A stretch of DNA of 12,252 nucleotides from an uncultured bacterium (GTDB lineage Bacteria; Planctomycetota; DG-23; SLPQ01). The stretch spans positions 1 to 12,252 of the forward strand of contig CALMGO010000652.1 in NCBI GenBank assembly GCA_937863625.1. The letters run 5' to 3'. Numbering within the stretch: position 1 is the stretch's first letter; the number at the start of each line of letters is the position of its first letter. Both the position numbers and the translations under genes were made by a program. The notes beneath the pieces were generated by a model. It had not been told where the DNA came from and ran no database searches. It saw only the letters and a list, made by a program, of their open reading frames with translations. Of this stretch, positions 1 through 6,892 are shown one piece after another.

Positions 1-735
1 CCACGCCCCCGTATCCGAAAACACCCGCACCTTCTTCGCCGACAGGCATTCCTTCACCCCCAGCGTCACCGACATCGGCGGCACAAACTGATACGCCGTC
101 CCAAACGTCCTCTGCGCCAGCGCTATCACCGTGTCGATGTTGTTTTCCTGAATCCGTATCGTCGAGTTCGCCACGTCCTCTATCGTCACGTGGCTAAATG
201 GATGCCGCCTCGCCTGGTTATAAGCGATGTGCCCGTCCTGCCCCCACCCGCCAAATGTCACGTCGACCGGCTCCCTCCAAATCTCCGCCCGCACGGCCTC
301 CATACTCTCAGGCGTCAGCCACCAGCGCTGCTTCACCGGCACCGCCAGCTTCTTCTTTATCCCGCCGTAAAAATGCTCCTCCATGAACGTCCGGAAATTA
401 TACGGGTTCCCCTTCGCCAAAAGCCGCCCCTGCCAGTCGAGGCACTCATCCATGTGAAAGACGTGAAATTGCGCGAGCGACACGTCCTCGGCGTTCACAA
501 GTTTCGTCCACGGCGCATACCAGCAGCTCGGCCCGCACGGTATTATCGCCCGCGTCGCCTTGCCCTTCTTGTTGTTGGCCTTGATGATATCCACCAGTTC
601 CCGCGCCATGAGCGCGCCCATCTCCTCGCGGTCCTTGACCATCCTGAACGGCGTCACGAGTTTGGGATGCCCCGCGAGTTTCGCAGCAGGCACCTTGCAC
701 CATTTGTAGAGGTCTTCGCGTGTTACAAAACTCAT
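1..735 (-). CDS. NagB-like sugar-phosphate isomerase/deaminase (3' end cut by window edge)
   Basis: The first 245 residues of a protein in the glucosamine-6-phosphate deaminase/6-phosphogluconolactonase superfamily; the reading frame is open to base 1. Seen: FHMDE at 93-97 (Asp96), which corresponds to the NagB MDEY motif, and GGWGQDGHIAYNQ at 162-174, which corresponds to the NagB GxGxDGHIAFNE active-site loop, with Asp167 and His169 kept. Family knowledge: NagB converts glucosamine-6-phosphate to fructose-6-phosphate plus ammonia in the cytoplasm, using an Asp-His-Glu set in this loop. Here the Glu position is Gln174, and the usual phosphate-binding ATGSTP loop is replaced by PCGPSCWYAPW (66-76). 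It is therefore a divergent member and its substrate is uncertain. The start at 735 is chosen because AAGGAG (742-747) sits six bases upstream; the ATG at 741 abuts that site. It follows the small gene at 778-1089 by 42 bp, so the two are probably co-transcribed. The fold assignment is confident, the exact reaction is not. Confidence 0.82.
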   Translation of the reverse strand, partial: MSFVTREDLYKWCKVPAAKLAGHPKLVTPFRMVKDREEMGALMARELVDIIKANNKKGKATRAIIPCGPSCWYAPWTKLVNAEDVSLAQFHVFHMDECLDWQGRLLAKGNPYNFRTFMEEHFYGGIKKKLAVPVKQRWWLTPESMEAVRAEIWREPVDVTFGGWGQDGHIAYNQARRHPFSHVTIEDVANSTIRIQENNIDTVIALAQRTFGTAYQFVPPMSVTLGVKECLSAKKVRVFSDTGAW

Positions 736-777
736 CTCCATCTCCTTAATGCGCCGTCTGCGCCGTCCCCGCACCGG

Positions 778-1089
778 TCAAAATTCCAGCACCTCGTATA
801 TCTCCGTGTACGCCTCCTGCATGTACGGCACCTGCTTGCGGTAGAGCCCCTCATGCTCCGGATCGTTTGATATCAGTTCCAGCCCCTTCTGCGCCGCGTC
901 GAGCGATTCAAACTCGCACTCCCACACGAGCGTGCACGTCTGCTCGCGCCCCGCATATGGCTGGCTTCGCCTCCCCTTGGGATATGCGTCGCGCCGCATC
1001 TCCATCTTTGCAAATTCCGCCTCGAGCGCCATGAACGCTTCCCTGTCCTCCGGGCGATACCTCTGCACAAATCGAAGTATATATGCCAT
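778..1089 (-). CDS. Small ABM/NIPSNAP-like dimeric alpha-beta barrel protein
   Basis: A 103-residue protein. Its order of elements is a beta strand (YILRFVQRY, 3-11), an amphipathic helix (about 15-33), a strand (TCTLVWECEF, 51-60), a helix (about 62-90) and a final strand (YTEIYEVLEF, 94-103). This matches the ferredoxin-like fold of antibiotic-biosynthesis-monooxygenase and NIPSNAP-type proteins, which usually act as small dimers. No catalytic residue can be named, so only the fold is proposed and the role is unknown. The start at 1089 has a strong ribosome site (GGGAG two bases upstream, within a longer GGAGAGGGAG). The open frame continues upstream to about 1824, but that part is antisense to the phosphatase gene and not coding. 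It is the first gene of a likely two-gene unit with the NagB-like gene; a promoter candidate lies at 1131-1159. The cluster hints at a link to sugar metabolism, as an inference only. Confidence 0.72.
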   Translation of the reverse strand: MAYILRFVQRYRPEDREAFMALEAEFAKMEMRRDAYPKGRRSQPYAGREQTCTLVWECEFESLDAAQKGLELISNDPEHEGLYRKQVPYMQEAYTEIYEVLEF

Positions 1090-1130
1090 TGCTCCCTCTC
1101 CTGCATCTGGACTTGCCGCGTGAACGGCCG

Positions 1131-1159
1131 ATTCTACTCCCCCCGCGCCGCTCCCGCAA
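1131..1159 (-). promoter_or_regulatory. Candidate sigma70 promoter for the 778-1089 / NagB-like unit
   Basis: On the minus strand, TTGCGG (1154-1159) is followed after 17 bases by TAGAAT (1131-1136), a five-of-six match to the -10 consensus. Transcription would start near 1124, leaving about 35 bases before the ATG at 1089. The -35 box is weak (three of six). Its -35 lies only three bases from the -35 of the opposite promoter at 1163-1191. Confidence 0.4.
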
Positions 1160-1162
1160 CAC

Positions 1163-1191
1163 TTTACACTTCCCCGCGCCTGTGCTATGAT
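1163..1191 (+). promoter_or_regulatory. Candidate sigma70 promoter for the phosphatase gene
   Basis: TTTACA (1163-1168, five of six to TTGACA), a 17-base spacer and TATGAT (1186-1191, five of six to TATAAT) form a good housekeeping promoter. Transcription would start near 1198, giving a leader of about 90 bases that contains the palindrome at 1216-1231 before the ribosome site at 1274-1280. Confidence 0.55.
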
Positions 1192-1210
1192 GGCCCTTAC
1201 CATGAAGTTT

Positions 1211-1231
1211 GTAGGGTGGGGCTTGCCCCAC
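1211..1231 (+). repeat. Short GTAGGG-type intergenic palindrome in the phosphatase leader
   Basis: GTGGGG (1216-1221), loop CTTG and CCCCAC (1226-1231) make a six-base GC-rich perfect hairpin preceded by GTAGG. It lies in the predicted untranslated leader between the promoter and the ribosome site of the phosphatase gene. From memory, similar GTAGGG...CCCCAC palindromes are scattered between genes in many environmental bacterial genomes, so this is more likely an interspersed repeat than a dedicated regulator. No tail of T residues follows, so it is not a terminator. Confidence 0.45.
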
Positions 1232-1287
1232 GCGGATGTATGGTCTTTTGCTGAGTGACACTGCGGGTTATGCAGGGAGGAAACACG

Positions 1288-1914
1288 ATGACCGCCGTGA
1301 AGTTCCCCTTCTGCTCTTTCGCTCTCCTTCTCTTTCTGCTGCCTCCCGCATCGGCCGCGGACACCCCGCCCGGCCTTTCCTCCACCGACTCCGTCCTCGT
1401 CGCGCCCGCGCGCAATCCCCTCTGGGCCGTCCCGCTCGATGTCGCCGGCCTCCCAAATCTTCACAAAGTCACCGACAGTCTCTATCGCGGCGCTCAGCCC
1501 ACCGCCGACGGCTTCCGCAATCTTGAAGAGATGGGCGTTAAGACCGTCCTCAACCTCCGCGCCTTGAATTCCGACAGGGACCTCCTCGCAGGGTCCAACC
1601 TCGCCTACGAAGACATCTCTTTCAAGACCTGGCACCCCGAGGACGAAGACGTCGTCAAATTCCTCAAGATCGTCACCGACCCCCTCAAAGCCCCCGTTTT
1701 CGTCCACTGTCAGCACGGCGCCGACCGCACCGGCATGATGCTCGCCGTCTACCGCGTCGTCATAGAGGGCTGGTCCAAGGACGATGCCATTGAGGAAATG
1801 ACCAAAGGCGGCTACGGCTACCACTCCATCTGGAAGGAAATCATCGAGTACGTCCGCGAACTCGACGTCGACAAGATAAAGCGCGAAGCCGGACTCGACG
1901 CCCCCGCCACGTAG
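1288..1914 (+). CDS. Exported dual-specificity-type (CX5R) protein phosphatase
   Basis: A 208-residue protein with an N-terminal signal peptide (hydrophobic stretch about 8-20, likely cleavage after ASA near residue 23), so it probably acts outside the cytoplasm. The catalytic P-loop is HCQHGADRTG at 140-149, with the nucleophile Cys141 and phosphate-binding Arg147. The upstream motifs LYRGAQPTADGFRNLEEMG (65-83) and KTVLNLR (85-91) are typical of the bacterial dual-specificity/tyrosine phosphatase group. An acidic loop (WHPEDED, 115-121) could supply the general acid. YRVVIEGWSKDDAIEEM (155-171) continues the family pattern. The start at 1288 is chosen over the in-frame ATGs at 1255 and 1270 because AGGGAGG (1274-1280) lies seven bases upstream and the signal peptide begins there. 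Its substrate, protein, lipid or small phosphate ester, cannot be told. The TAG stop falls inside a small palindrome. The gene is divergent from the 778-1089 unit and 155 bp upstream of the repeat protein on the same strand. Confidence 0.9.
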   Translation: MTAVKFPFCSFALLLFLLPPASAADTPPGLSSTDSVLVAPARNPLWAVPLDVAGLPNLHKVTDSLYRGAQPTADGFRNLEEMGVKTVLNLRALNSDRDLLAGSNLAYEDISFKTWHPEDEDVVKFLKIVTDPLKAPVFVHCQHGADRTGMMLAVYRVVIEGWSKDDAIEEMTKGGYGYHSIWKEIIEYVRELDVDKIKREAGLDAPAT

Positions 1915-1969
1915 GGCACGCCCCGCCCTGCCAGTGCGGTTTACTTAGGGGCAGCCTCTTAGCCCGCAC
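1913..1969 (+). terminator. Structured region after the phosphatase gene, possible weak terminator
   Basis: Two hairpins follow each other. AGGGC (1913-1917) pairs with GCCCT (1925-1929), overlapping the stop codon. GTGCGG (1934-1939) pairs with CCGCAC (1964-1969) and encloses a smaller AGGGG/CCTCT stem. The second is followed by a pyrimidine-rich stretch (GCTTGCTCTTCTTC) rather than a true run of T. It could terminate the phosphatase transcript or be another intergenic repeat. The remaining bases up to 2063 hold only a TATACT -10-like box (2026-2031) ahead of the next gene, with no clear -35. Confidence 0.3.
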
Positions 1970-2069
1970 GCTTGCTCTTCTTCAAAATCCGTCCGACAAT
2001 ACCGGGAACAATTCCGCCGTTTCGATATACTAACCCAAAGGAGCGCGGTTTCTTTTCGGGAGAATGGCC

Positions 2070-3902
2070 ATGACCTGCAAATCAGCGTCACAGATGCCCG
2101 TTTTTCGTGCCTGCAGCCTTCCGGCTCTCGCCGTCCTTGCGATTTTCATTCTGGCCGCCGCGTCACCGGCCCCGCCCTCCTCGGTCTCGCTCGACAATGT
2201 AAATGCCGTCGTTGAGAGAAGGCCTTTCTTCACGGAGCCTCCCAGCGTCTGCAGAATCGTCGGAAACACGAGCATCTCCGAAGACCTCACCCGCTGGGCC
2301 TGCACCATCGAAAAAGACGGCAAAAGAGCGGTCGTCGTCGACGGCGTCGAGGGGCGCCTCTTCGACAAGGCCGGCGCCTGGACCGAGCCTTATGAATTCC
2401 CCCGCACGGATGGGATGGCATGCGAGGTCTCATACGATGTCGAGTTCAGCCCCGACTCCGCGCATTACGCATACGTCGCCCAAAATGTCGGCAAATACTT
2501 CGTGGTCTTCGACGGCGCGCCCGGCCCGGAGTATGACGAGGTCGGCTTCGCGGACGACCGGATGCCGGGTATGGAACATATGACTTTCCAGTACTACCAG
2601 CGTTTCGCCTTCAGCGACGACGGCCGTACCTTCGCCTACAGCGCCCGCAAAGGCGACAAATGGGTAGTGGTGATAAACGGCGTCGAGAGTCCTGACTATG
2701 ACACGATAAGCGGCTTTCGCGGCATTCGCCCTCCGGTATTCTCCCCCGATGGCAAACACATGGCATATATCGCCTCTCGCGAAGGCAAGGTCTTCGCCGT
2801 AATCGACGGCGTCGAAGGCGCGCCCTTTGACGACGTGCCCTCGCAGCGCCTGCAGTTCACCGCCGACTCGTCGCGAGTCACGTACGTCGCCCGCGAAAAA
2901 GATTCCTGGTTCGTCATCATCGACGGCTCCGCCGGCAGCCCCTATGACGAAATCGCCGCCGCAGGCGTCTTCTTCGGCCCTGATTCTTCCCACTTCGCCT
3001 ATGCCGCGCGCAAAGGACAAAAGTGGTGTGTCGTCTATGACGGCGTCGAAGGCGCAATGTATGACTCCGTCGACCTCCGCTGCTTTTCGCTTACCGACTC
3101 CGGCGCATCCTACGTCGCCCAGCGCGCCGGCAAATGTTTCGTCGTACACGACAAGGTCGAAGGCTCGCACCATGACAACCTGTACGTCTTCGCCTATGGT
3201 AACGACGGCGAGCCCCTTGTTTACTGGGCAAAAGACGGTCGCAGCGCCGTCGTTATCGACCACGGTGAGGAACGCCCGGGCTATGACGGCGTCGCATACT
3301 TTTATGACGGCACCAAGGGGCACTCCCGTTACGGACTCCGCCGCGGCAAACAACTCTGCCTCGTCAGCGATGGCGTCGAAAGCCCGTGGTACGACGATAT
3401 CCGCTCGGCTCGCGTCAGCCCCGACGGTTCCCGCCTCGCCTGCGAAGCGAAAAAGGGTGACAACTGGTGCATGGTCGTGGACGGTGTGGAGTATACCCCC
3501 GCGAGAACGGTTTACGGATTCCAGTTTTCTCCGGACAGCCGCCACTTCTTCTACATTGCTTCAGATCCTGTCATGGCAACCGACGTCTCGCCCAAGGTGA
3601 CAGCCGGCAAATCCTCGCCTTCCCCGAGCCACCGAGCCGATGCCGTCCTCGACGGCCGCACAATCGGACAATATGACTCCATAGTCGGACCGGGCGCCGT
3701 CTACACCGCCGACGGGAACCATTTCGTCTTAACTGCGGAGCGCCGGGATCAGTACTTCGTCTGCATAGACGGCCGCAAGGAACTCAACGTCCGCTACTGG
3801 ATCACCTTTCGCGCGCAAAGCGACGGCTCTCTGATATCCCAGGAACGCCAGCCGGACGGCCAGTGGCAAATCGTCACCATCCGCTTCACCAATACGCCCT
3901 GA
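2070..3902 (+). CDS. Exported PD40/WD40-like beta-propeller repeat protein
   Basis: A 610-residue protein with a signal peptide (hydrophobic 17-31, followed by ASPAPP), so probably periplasmic or surface-exposed. The rest is an array of about twelve repeats, spaced roughly 36-57 residues apart. Each pairs a strand turn like FSPDSxHxAYxAxxxGKxFVVxDG with (V)EGxxYDxI. The DG/NG-EG-type turns sit near residues 91, 148, 203, 246, 285, 324, 361, 397, 434, 471, 528 and 567. The FSPD(S/G) and AY(V/I)A pieces resemble PD40/TolB-like propeller blades. Such proteins bind partners or ligands rather than catalyse, but nothing here names the partner. The start at 2070 is preferred over the ATG at 2064 because GGGAG (2058-2062) is seven bases away from it but only one base from the other. 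A TATACT box at 2026-2031 may be its -10 element. It converges on the GH116 gene, with a shared terminator between them. The family call rests on the repeat pattern; the function is unknown. Confidence 0.85.
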   Translation: MTCKSASQMPVFRACSLPALAVLAIFILAAASPAPPSSVSLDNVNAVVERRPFFTEPPSVCRIVGNTSISEDLTRWACTIEKDGKRAVVVDGVEGRLFDKAGAWTEPYEFPRTDGMACEVSYDVEFSPDSAHYAYVAQNVGKYFVVFDGAPGPEYDEVGFADDRMPGMEHMTFQYYQRFAFSDDGRTFAYSARKGDKWVVVINGVESPDYDTISGFRGIRPPVFSPDGKHMAYIASREGKVFAVIDGVEGAPFDDVPSQRLQFTADSSRVTYVAREKDSWFVIIDGSAGSPYDEIAAAGVFFGPDSSHFAYAARKGQKWCVVYDGVEGAMYDSVDLRCFSLTDSGASYVAQRAGKCFVVHDKVEGSHHDNLYVFAYGNDGEPLVYWAKDGRSAVVIDHGEERPGYDGVAYFYDGTKGHSRYGLRRGKQLCLVSDGVESPWYDDIRSARVSPDGSRLACEAKKGDNWCMVVDGVEYTPARTVYGFQFSPDSRHFFYIASDPVMATDVSPKVTAGKSSPSPSHRADAVLDGRTIGQYDSIVGPGAVYTADGNHFVLTAERRDQYFVCIDGRKELNVRYWITFRAQSDGSLISQERQPDGQWQIVTIRFTNTP

Positions 3903-3932
3903 CACTTGCCCTGCATTCCATCGCCCAAATGA

Positions 3933-3960
3933 CAAGGGGCGCGGGAGACCGCGCCCCTTG
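3933..3960. terminator. Bidirectional hairpin terminator between converging genes
   Basis: A perfect 12-base stem, CAAGGGGCGCGG (3933-3944) with its complement at 3949-3960, closes a GAGA loop. It sits 30 bases after the stop of the repeat protein (plus) and 25 bases after the stop of the GH116 gene (minus), so it can serve both. T-runs are short on both sides (TCATTT on the minus side; TTTTT only at about 3976-3981 on the plus side), so termination may be partly non-classical. Confidence 0.78.
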
Positions 3961-3985
3961 ATTGCTCATCGCTCGATTTTTCGTC

Positions 3986-6649
3986 CTACATCTCCACGAC
4001 GATTTTCTCGCCTGCCTTCGCAGTCACCGGCCCGGCGAATATCACGCTCACGCCGTCTCGCGTCTTCTTCGCCGTCGCCTCGACCCTCTTTCCCCCGGCC
4101 CTCGCGCTCGCCTTGCGCGCCGCCTTGACGCCAATATCGAGCCGCGACAGTTCGAGTTTGCCGTAGACGACTTCCACGGTCACCTTCGTCTTTCCGCCGC
4201 TGACGCTTTGCGCGTACGTCCCCCAGCCCGACCCTACGCTCCAGAACACCTTGAATTCCTTCTCTGACACCCTCGGCGCAAATCCCATTCTGCCTTCCAC
4301 GCCGTTATACGAAAATCCCGCAAGCGCCGTCATCACCGCATAGCTTGCCATTGACCGCGCATAATGATGCCCGCATTCAAATTCATCCCACGGGTTGCGC
4401 CTGTCTCCGCGATGCCGCTCGCGCACCCCTCTCGTGATGGTGAGCCCCTCATCGACAAACCCCTCATAAATGAGATGACTCGCCACCTGATATTCTATCC
4501 CGCACCAGACCTCGTCGCCGTACAGCGTCGGATATCCCGGCCTGCCGCCCTTAGGCCACGTGCAGATGATAAGCCCCGCTTCGTCGCGAAGCGCATACAG
4601 CCTGAAGAGCGCCGGATGGTCCGTCAGGTCCTTTTTCCAGTTGTATGCAAATACCGACTTGAGCGCCTTCTTCACCTTCTTGCCGTCATAGAGGTCACCC
4701 AGCCCGAGCATCCGCGAATACCACTGCCCGATGAGTTGGTCCGACAGGCATCCCTTGCCATACTGCCACTTGGGCCATTTGGCAAACTTGCCGTCTCCGC
4801 CGCGGCTCAGAGTATTCGTCTTGAACGGCTCCTGATAATTCTTGTACGCGTCCGGCCGCACCTTCTGCTCGTAGTACTCCCCGTTCCAGAGGTTCTTGTC
4901 CGTCCACGCCGAACCCTTCTTCAAAAGCCTCTTGTACTCTTTCGCCGCTTCCTTGTCGCCTGCCGCCAGCGCCATCTTTTCACCGGCCGCCAGCGCCCCG
5001 AGGTAGAGGCTGCCCATCATCGTATTCGGCCCGTAATACTCGATGTCGTATGTATTGTGCTGCACGCCTTCCATCACGCCGTCGCGGTCCGCATCCCAGA
5101 ATTTCCACGCAAATTCGAGCGACCGCTTCGTCGCCGGCCACATCGATTTTAGCCACTTGCTGTCCCCCGATACGAGCCACTCGCGGTATACCTGCATCAC
5201 TGCGCCCATCTGCCCGTCCGCGGCCGGGTGAAACTTAAATGCCGGCTTTGTCCCCAGCGGCAGCGGTATGCGAAATTCCCCGCACCCGTCCTTCCTCTGC
5301 GCGTATTTATAATCCGCCTCCCTCTGGCTTCGCGCCAGCGCCGGGAAAAGATACGCCTGCGCCTGTGAATAGTTCCACACGTGCGTGCAGCTCCCGTCGC
5401 AGCACCCGCTCGTGTTGTTGCATCCTTCAAACCCGTAAAACGTCCCGTCAGAGAGACGTATGCACGTCGGGCTCTTGAGAATCGATATGTTCGCGCTCAC
5501 CGCGTCCAATACGTAGTCCGGAATAGTCGACGAGAAAAGCGCCTTGTGAAACGCCTTCGTCTCCGCTTCGAGTCTCTCGAAATTACCCGCCACGTAACCG
5601 GCCACGTCCCACGCGTCGCTCCAACGGCTCGCGTACCAGTTCTTCCACTGCGGCGGCTTGCATTCCTCCGAGCCGCACGCGCACTCCGCGTTGCCCCAGT
5701 AGCGTTCGTAGTTCGGGAAATGCCACGACAGCACAAATGTCACCGTCGCCGTCTCTCCCGCCGCCAGTTTCACCGGCACGCCGAGAGTCCCCGTCTGCTG
5801 CTGGCCTTTGGCCTTCTTCGGCGGCCACTGCGTCTGCGCCATCCCTTCAAAGAGCCTTATCACCTGGTCGTCTTCCCACGCCGCGTGTGTCACGGCCTCG
5901 CGCCCCAGCACCGCCAGCGCCATCGTCCCGAACGCCGTCGCCTCAGTGTCGATTCTTTCATTGGTCATATATAGCCCGGAGAGCCCCGCGCCGCGCCGCG
6001 CGGTGTTTTTGCGTCCTTCCGGCTTTTCCTCTGCGGTCATGCGGATGCCAAGCGGCGTACTCGGCGCCTTGCCTATGCGGTTACTTGTCGAACCGTACAC
6101 CATCACCTCGACCGCCGACTTCGTTGTGTTCTTCAAAGTGTATGACAGTATCGCCGCCGGTATGCTCGAGTCGTCCTCGTTTAGCGGTATGAATGGATTC
6201 CACGCCGTGAGTTTCACCGCCACCGGCATGCCCGCGTCGCTCATCTCCATGAACGCAAACGGATACTCCCCGCGAAATGTCGACTTCCGGAAATGCGGAA
6301 ATCCCTCGCCGGTGCTGAATCTCGCCGAGTGCCCCTCACCTGAAAACGCCGCCGTCCCCTGCGCCTTGCCCGTGAAACAGCCTTCCACCTGCCCCTGGAG
6401 TACTTTCGTCACGTCGGTCTTGCCCTGCTTGCATCGTATCGCAAAAAATGTATTCGGTATCACGTCGCCCTTGTCCGGACGGTTCCTGATTTCAAAATCC
6501 CTCAGTTGCCCCCAGCCGCCGAGCGTCACCATCCCCGCCCCTATTCCCCCCAGCGGAAATGCGACCTCGTCGAGATTGCGTCCGCTGTACGTTATCTGCG
6601 GCCCGCGTGAGTATAGCTCCTTCTTTGTATAACCGGCCTTTTTCGCCAT
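3986..6649 (-). CDS. GH116 family glycosidase (GBA2-type, DUF608)
   Basis: An 887-residue glycoside hydrolase related to non-lysosomal glucosylceramidase (GBA2) and bacterial GH116 beta-glucosidases/xylosidases. The N-terminal beta-sandwich domain begins with FPLGGIGAGMVTLGG (31-45), and an (alpha/alpha)6 barrel follows from about 370. By-eye alignment to human GBA2 gives Glu408 (FYGFEG) as the nucleophile and Asp535 (HNTYDIEYYGPN) as the acid/base. SDQLIGQW (636-643) and GDEVWCGIEYQVASHLIYEG (711-730) match conserved family blocks. Cys residues cluster at 323, 325 and 330, and at 410, 416, 417 and 421; the GCCxGxCTHVWNY pattern appears to be shared by bacterial relatives and may bind a metal. 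No signal peptide is present, so a cytoplasmic role on imported glycosides is likely. The last about 90 residues look like an extra beta-rich segment. The ATG at 6649 has AGGGGG about eight bases upstream. The exact sugar cannot be read from sequence. Confidence 0.9.
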   Translation of the reverse strand: MAKKAGYTKKELYSRGPQITYSGRNLDEVAFPLGGIGAGMVTLGGWGQLRDFEIRNRPDKGDVIPNTFFAIRCKQGKTDVTKVLQGQVEGCFTGKAQGTAAFSGEGHSARFSTGEGFPHFRKSTFRGEYPFAFMEMSDAGMPVAVKLTAWNPFIPLNEDDSSIPAAILSYTLKNTTKSAVEVMVYGSTSNRIGKAPSTPLGIRMTAEEKPEGRKNTARRGAGLSGLYMTNERIDTEATAFGTMALAVLGREAVTHAAWEDDQVIRLFEGMAQTQWPPKKAKGQQQTGTLGVPVKLAAGETATVTFVLSWHFPNYERYWGNAECACGSEECKPPQWKNWYASRWSDAWDVAGYVAGNFERLEAETKAFHKALFSSTIPDYVLDAVSANISILKSPTCIRLSDGTFYGFEGCNNTSGCCDGSCTHVWNYSQAQAYLFPALARSQREADYKYAQRKDGCGEFRIPLPLGTKPAFKFHPAADGQMGAVMQVYREWLVSGDSKWLKSMWPATKRSLEFAWKFWDADRDGVMEGVQHNTYDIEYYGPNTMMGSLYLGALAAGEKMALAAGDKEAAKEYKRLLKKGSAWTDKNLWNGEYYEQKVRPDAYKNYQEPFKTNTLSRGGDGKFAKWPKWQYGKGCLSDQLIGQWYSRMLGLGDLYDGKKVKKALKSVFAYNWKKDLTDHPALFRLYALRDEAGLIICTWPKGGRPGYPTLYGDEVWCGIEYQVASHLIYEGFVDEGLTITRGVRERHRGDRRNPWDEFECGHHYARSMASYAVMTALAGFSYNGVEGRMGFAPRVSEKEFKVFWSVGSGWGTYAQSVSGGKTKVTVEVVYGKLELSRLDIGVKAARKASARAGGKRVEATAKKTRDGVSVIFAGPVTAKAGEKIVVEM

Positions 6650-6702
6650 GACACGCCCCCTGATTCATCCGTTGTAAGTTGTCGATAAAACACCGCCAAC
6701 TC

Positions 6703-6730
6703 ATTATGCCGCCGCCCCTCTCCATTTCCA
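6703..6730 (-). promoter_or_regulatory. Weak candidate promoter for the GH116 gene
   Basis: On the minus strand, TGGAAA (6725-6730, four of six), a 16-base spacer and CATAAT (6703-6708, five of six) lie about 54 bases upstream of the GH116 start. The match is modest. It is offered because it is the best -10-like box in the divergent gap 6650-6892. Confidence 0.28.
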
Positions 6731-6816
6731 TAGCCTGCCGGACTTGCCCATCTCTTTACGCGCCGTGTGGCACTGTCCGCGCTTTTTCTTAGCAGGCCGC
6801 CCGTCTCCGCTTGGCA

Positions 6817-6844
6817 TTGCGCGCCCCCCGGTTCACGGTATAAT
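6817..6844 (+). promoter_or_regulatory. Candidate promoter for the type IIL restriction-modification gene
   Basis: A perfect TATAAT (6839-6844) lies 16 bases after TTGCGC (6817-6822), which matches only the TTG of a -35. A better-looking TTGGCA at 6811-6816 would leave a 22-base spacer, which is too long. Transcription from here would start near 6851, downstream of the in-frame ATG at 6767. That supports the TTG at 6893 as the true start codon. Confidence 0.5.
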
Positions 6845-6892
6845 GATCCCACCGGCTTCCGGCGCGACTTTCCGCCAGGGGGGTACTGCAGA

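Noticed and set aside
190..870. A 226-codon plus-strand frame over the NagB-like gene
   Set aside because: Its product is rich in Arg, Pro, His and Leu with no domain, as expected opposite a GC-rich gene. The minus-strand frame carries the NagB motifs.
1090..1824. N-terminal extension of the 103-residue minus-strand protein
   Set aside because: It would be wholly antisense to the phosphatase coding region and would read through both promoters. The ATG at 1089 has a strong ribosome site.
2430..3545. A 371-codon open frame antisense to the repeat-protein gene
   Set aside because: It is a shadow of the biased codon use and repeats on the plus strand. It has no ribosome site, and the plus-strand gene has a signal peptide and clear repeats.
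4364..5152. Long plus-strand frame opposite the GH116 gene
   Set aside because: Its product is basic and low in complexity of type, and it lies opposite the catalytic domain of a well-recognised enzyme.
6767..6892. Longer N-terminus for the restriction-modification enzyme from the ATG at 6767
   Set aside because: The added 42 residues do not resemble the family, and the segment contains the TATAAT box and the ribosome site for the TTG start.
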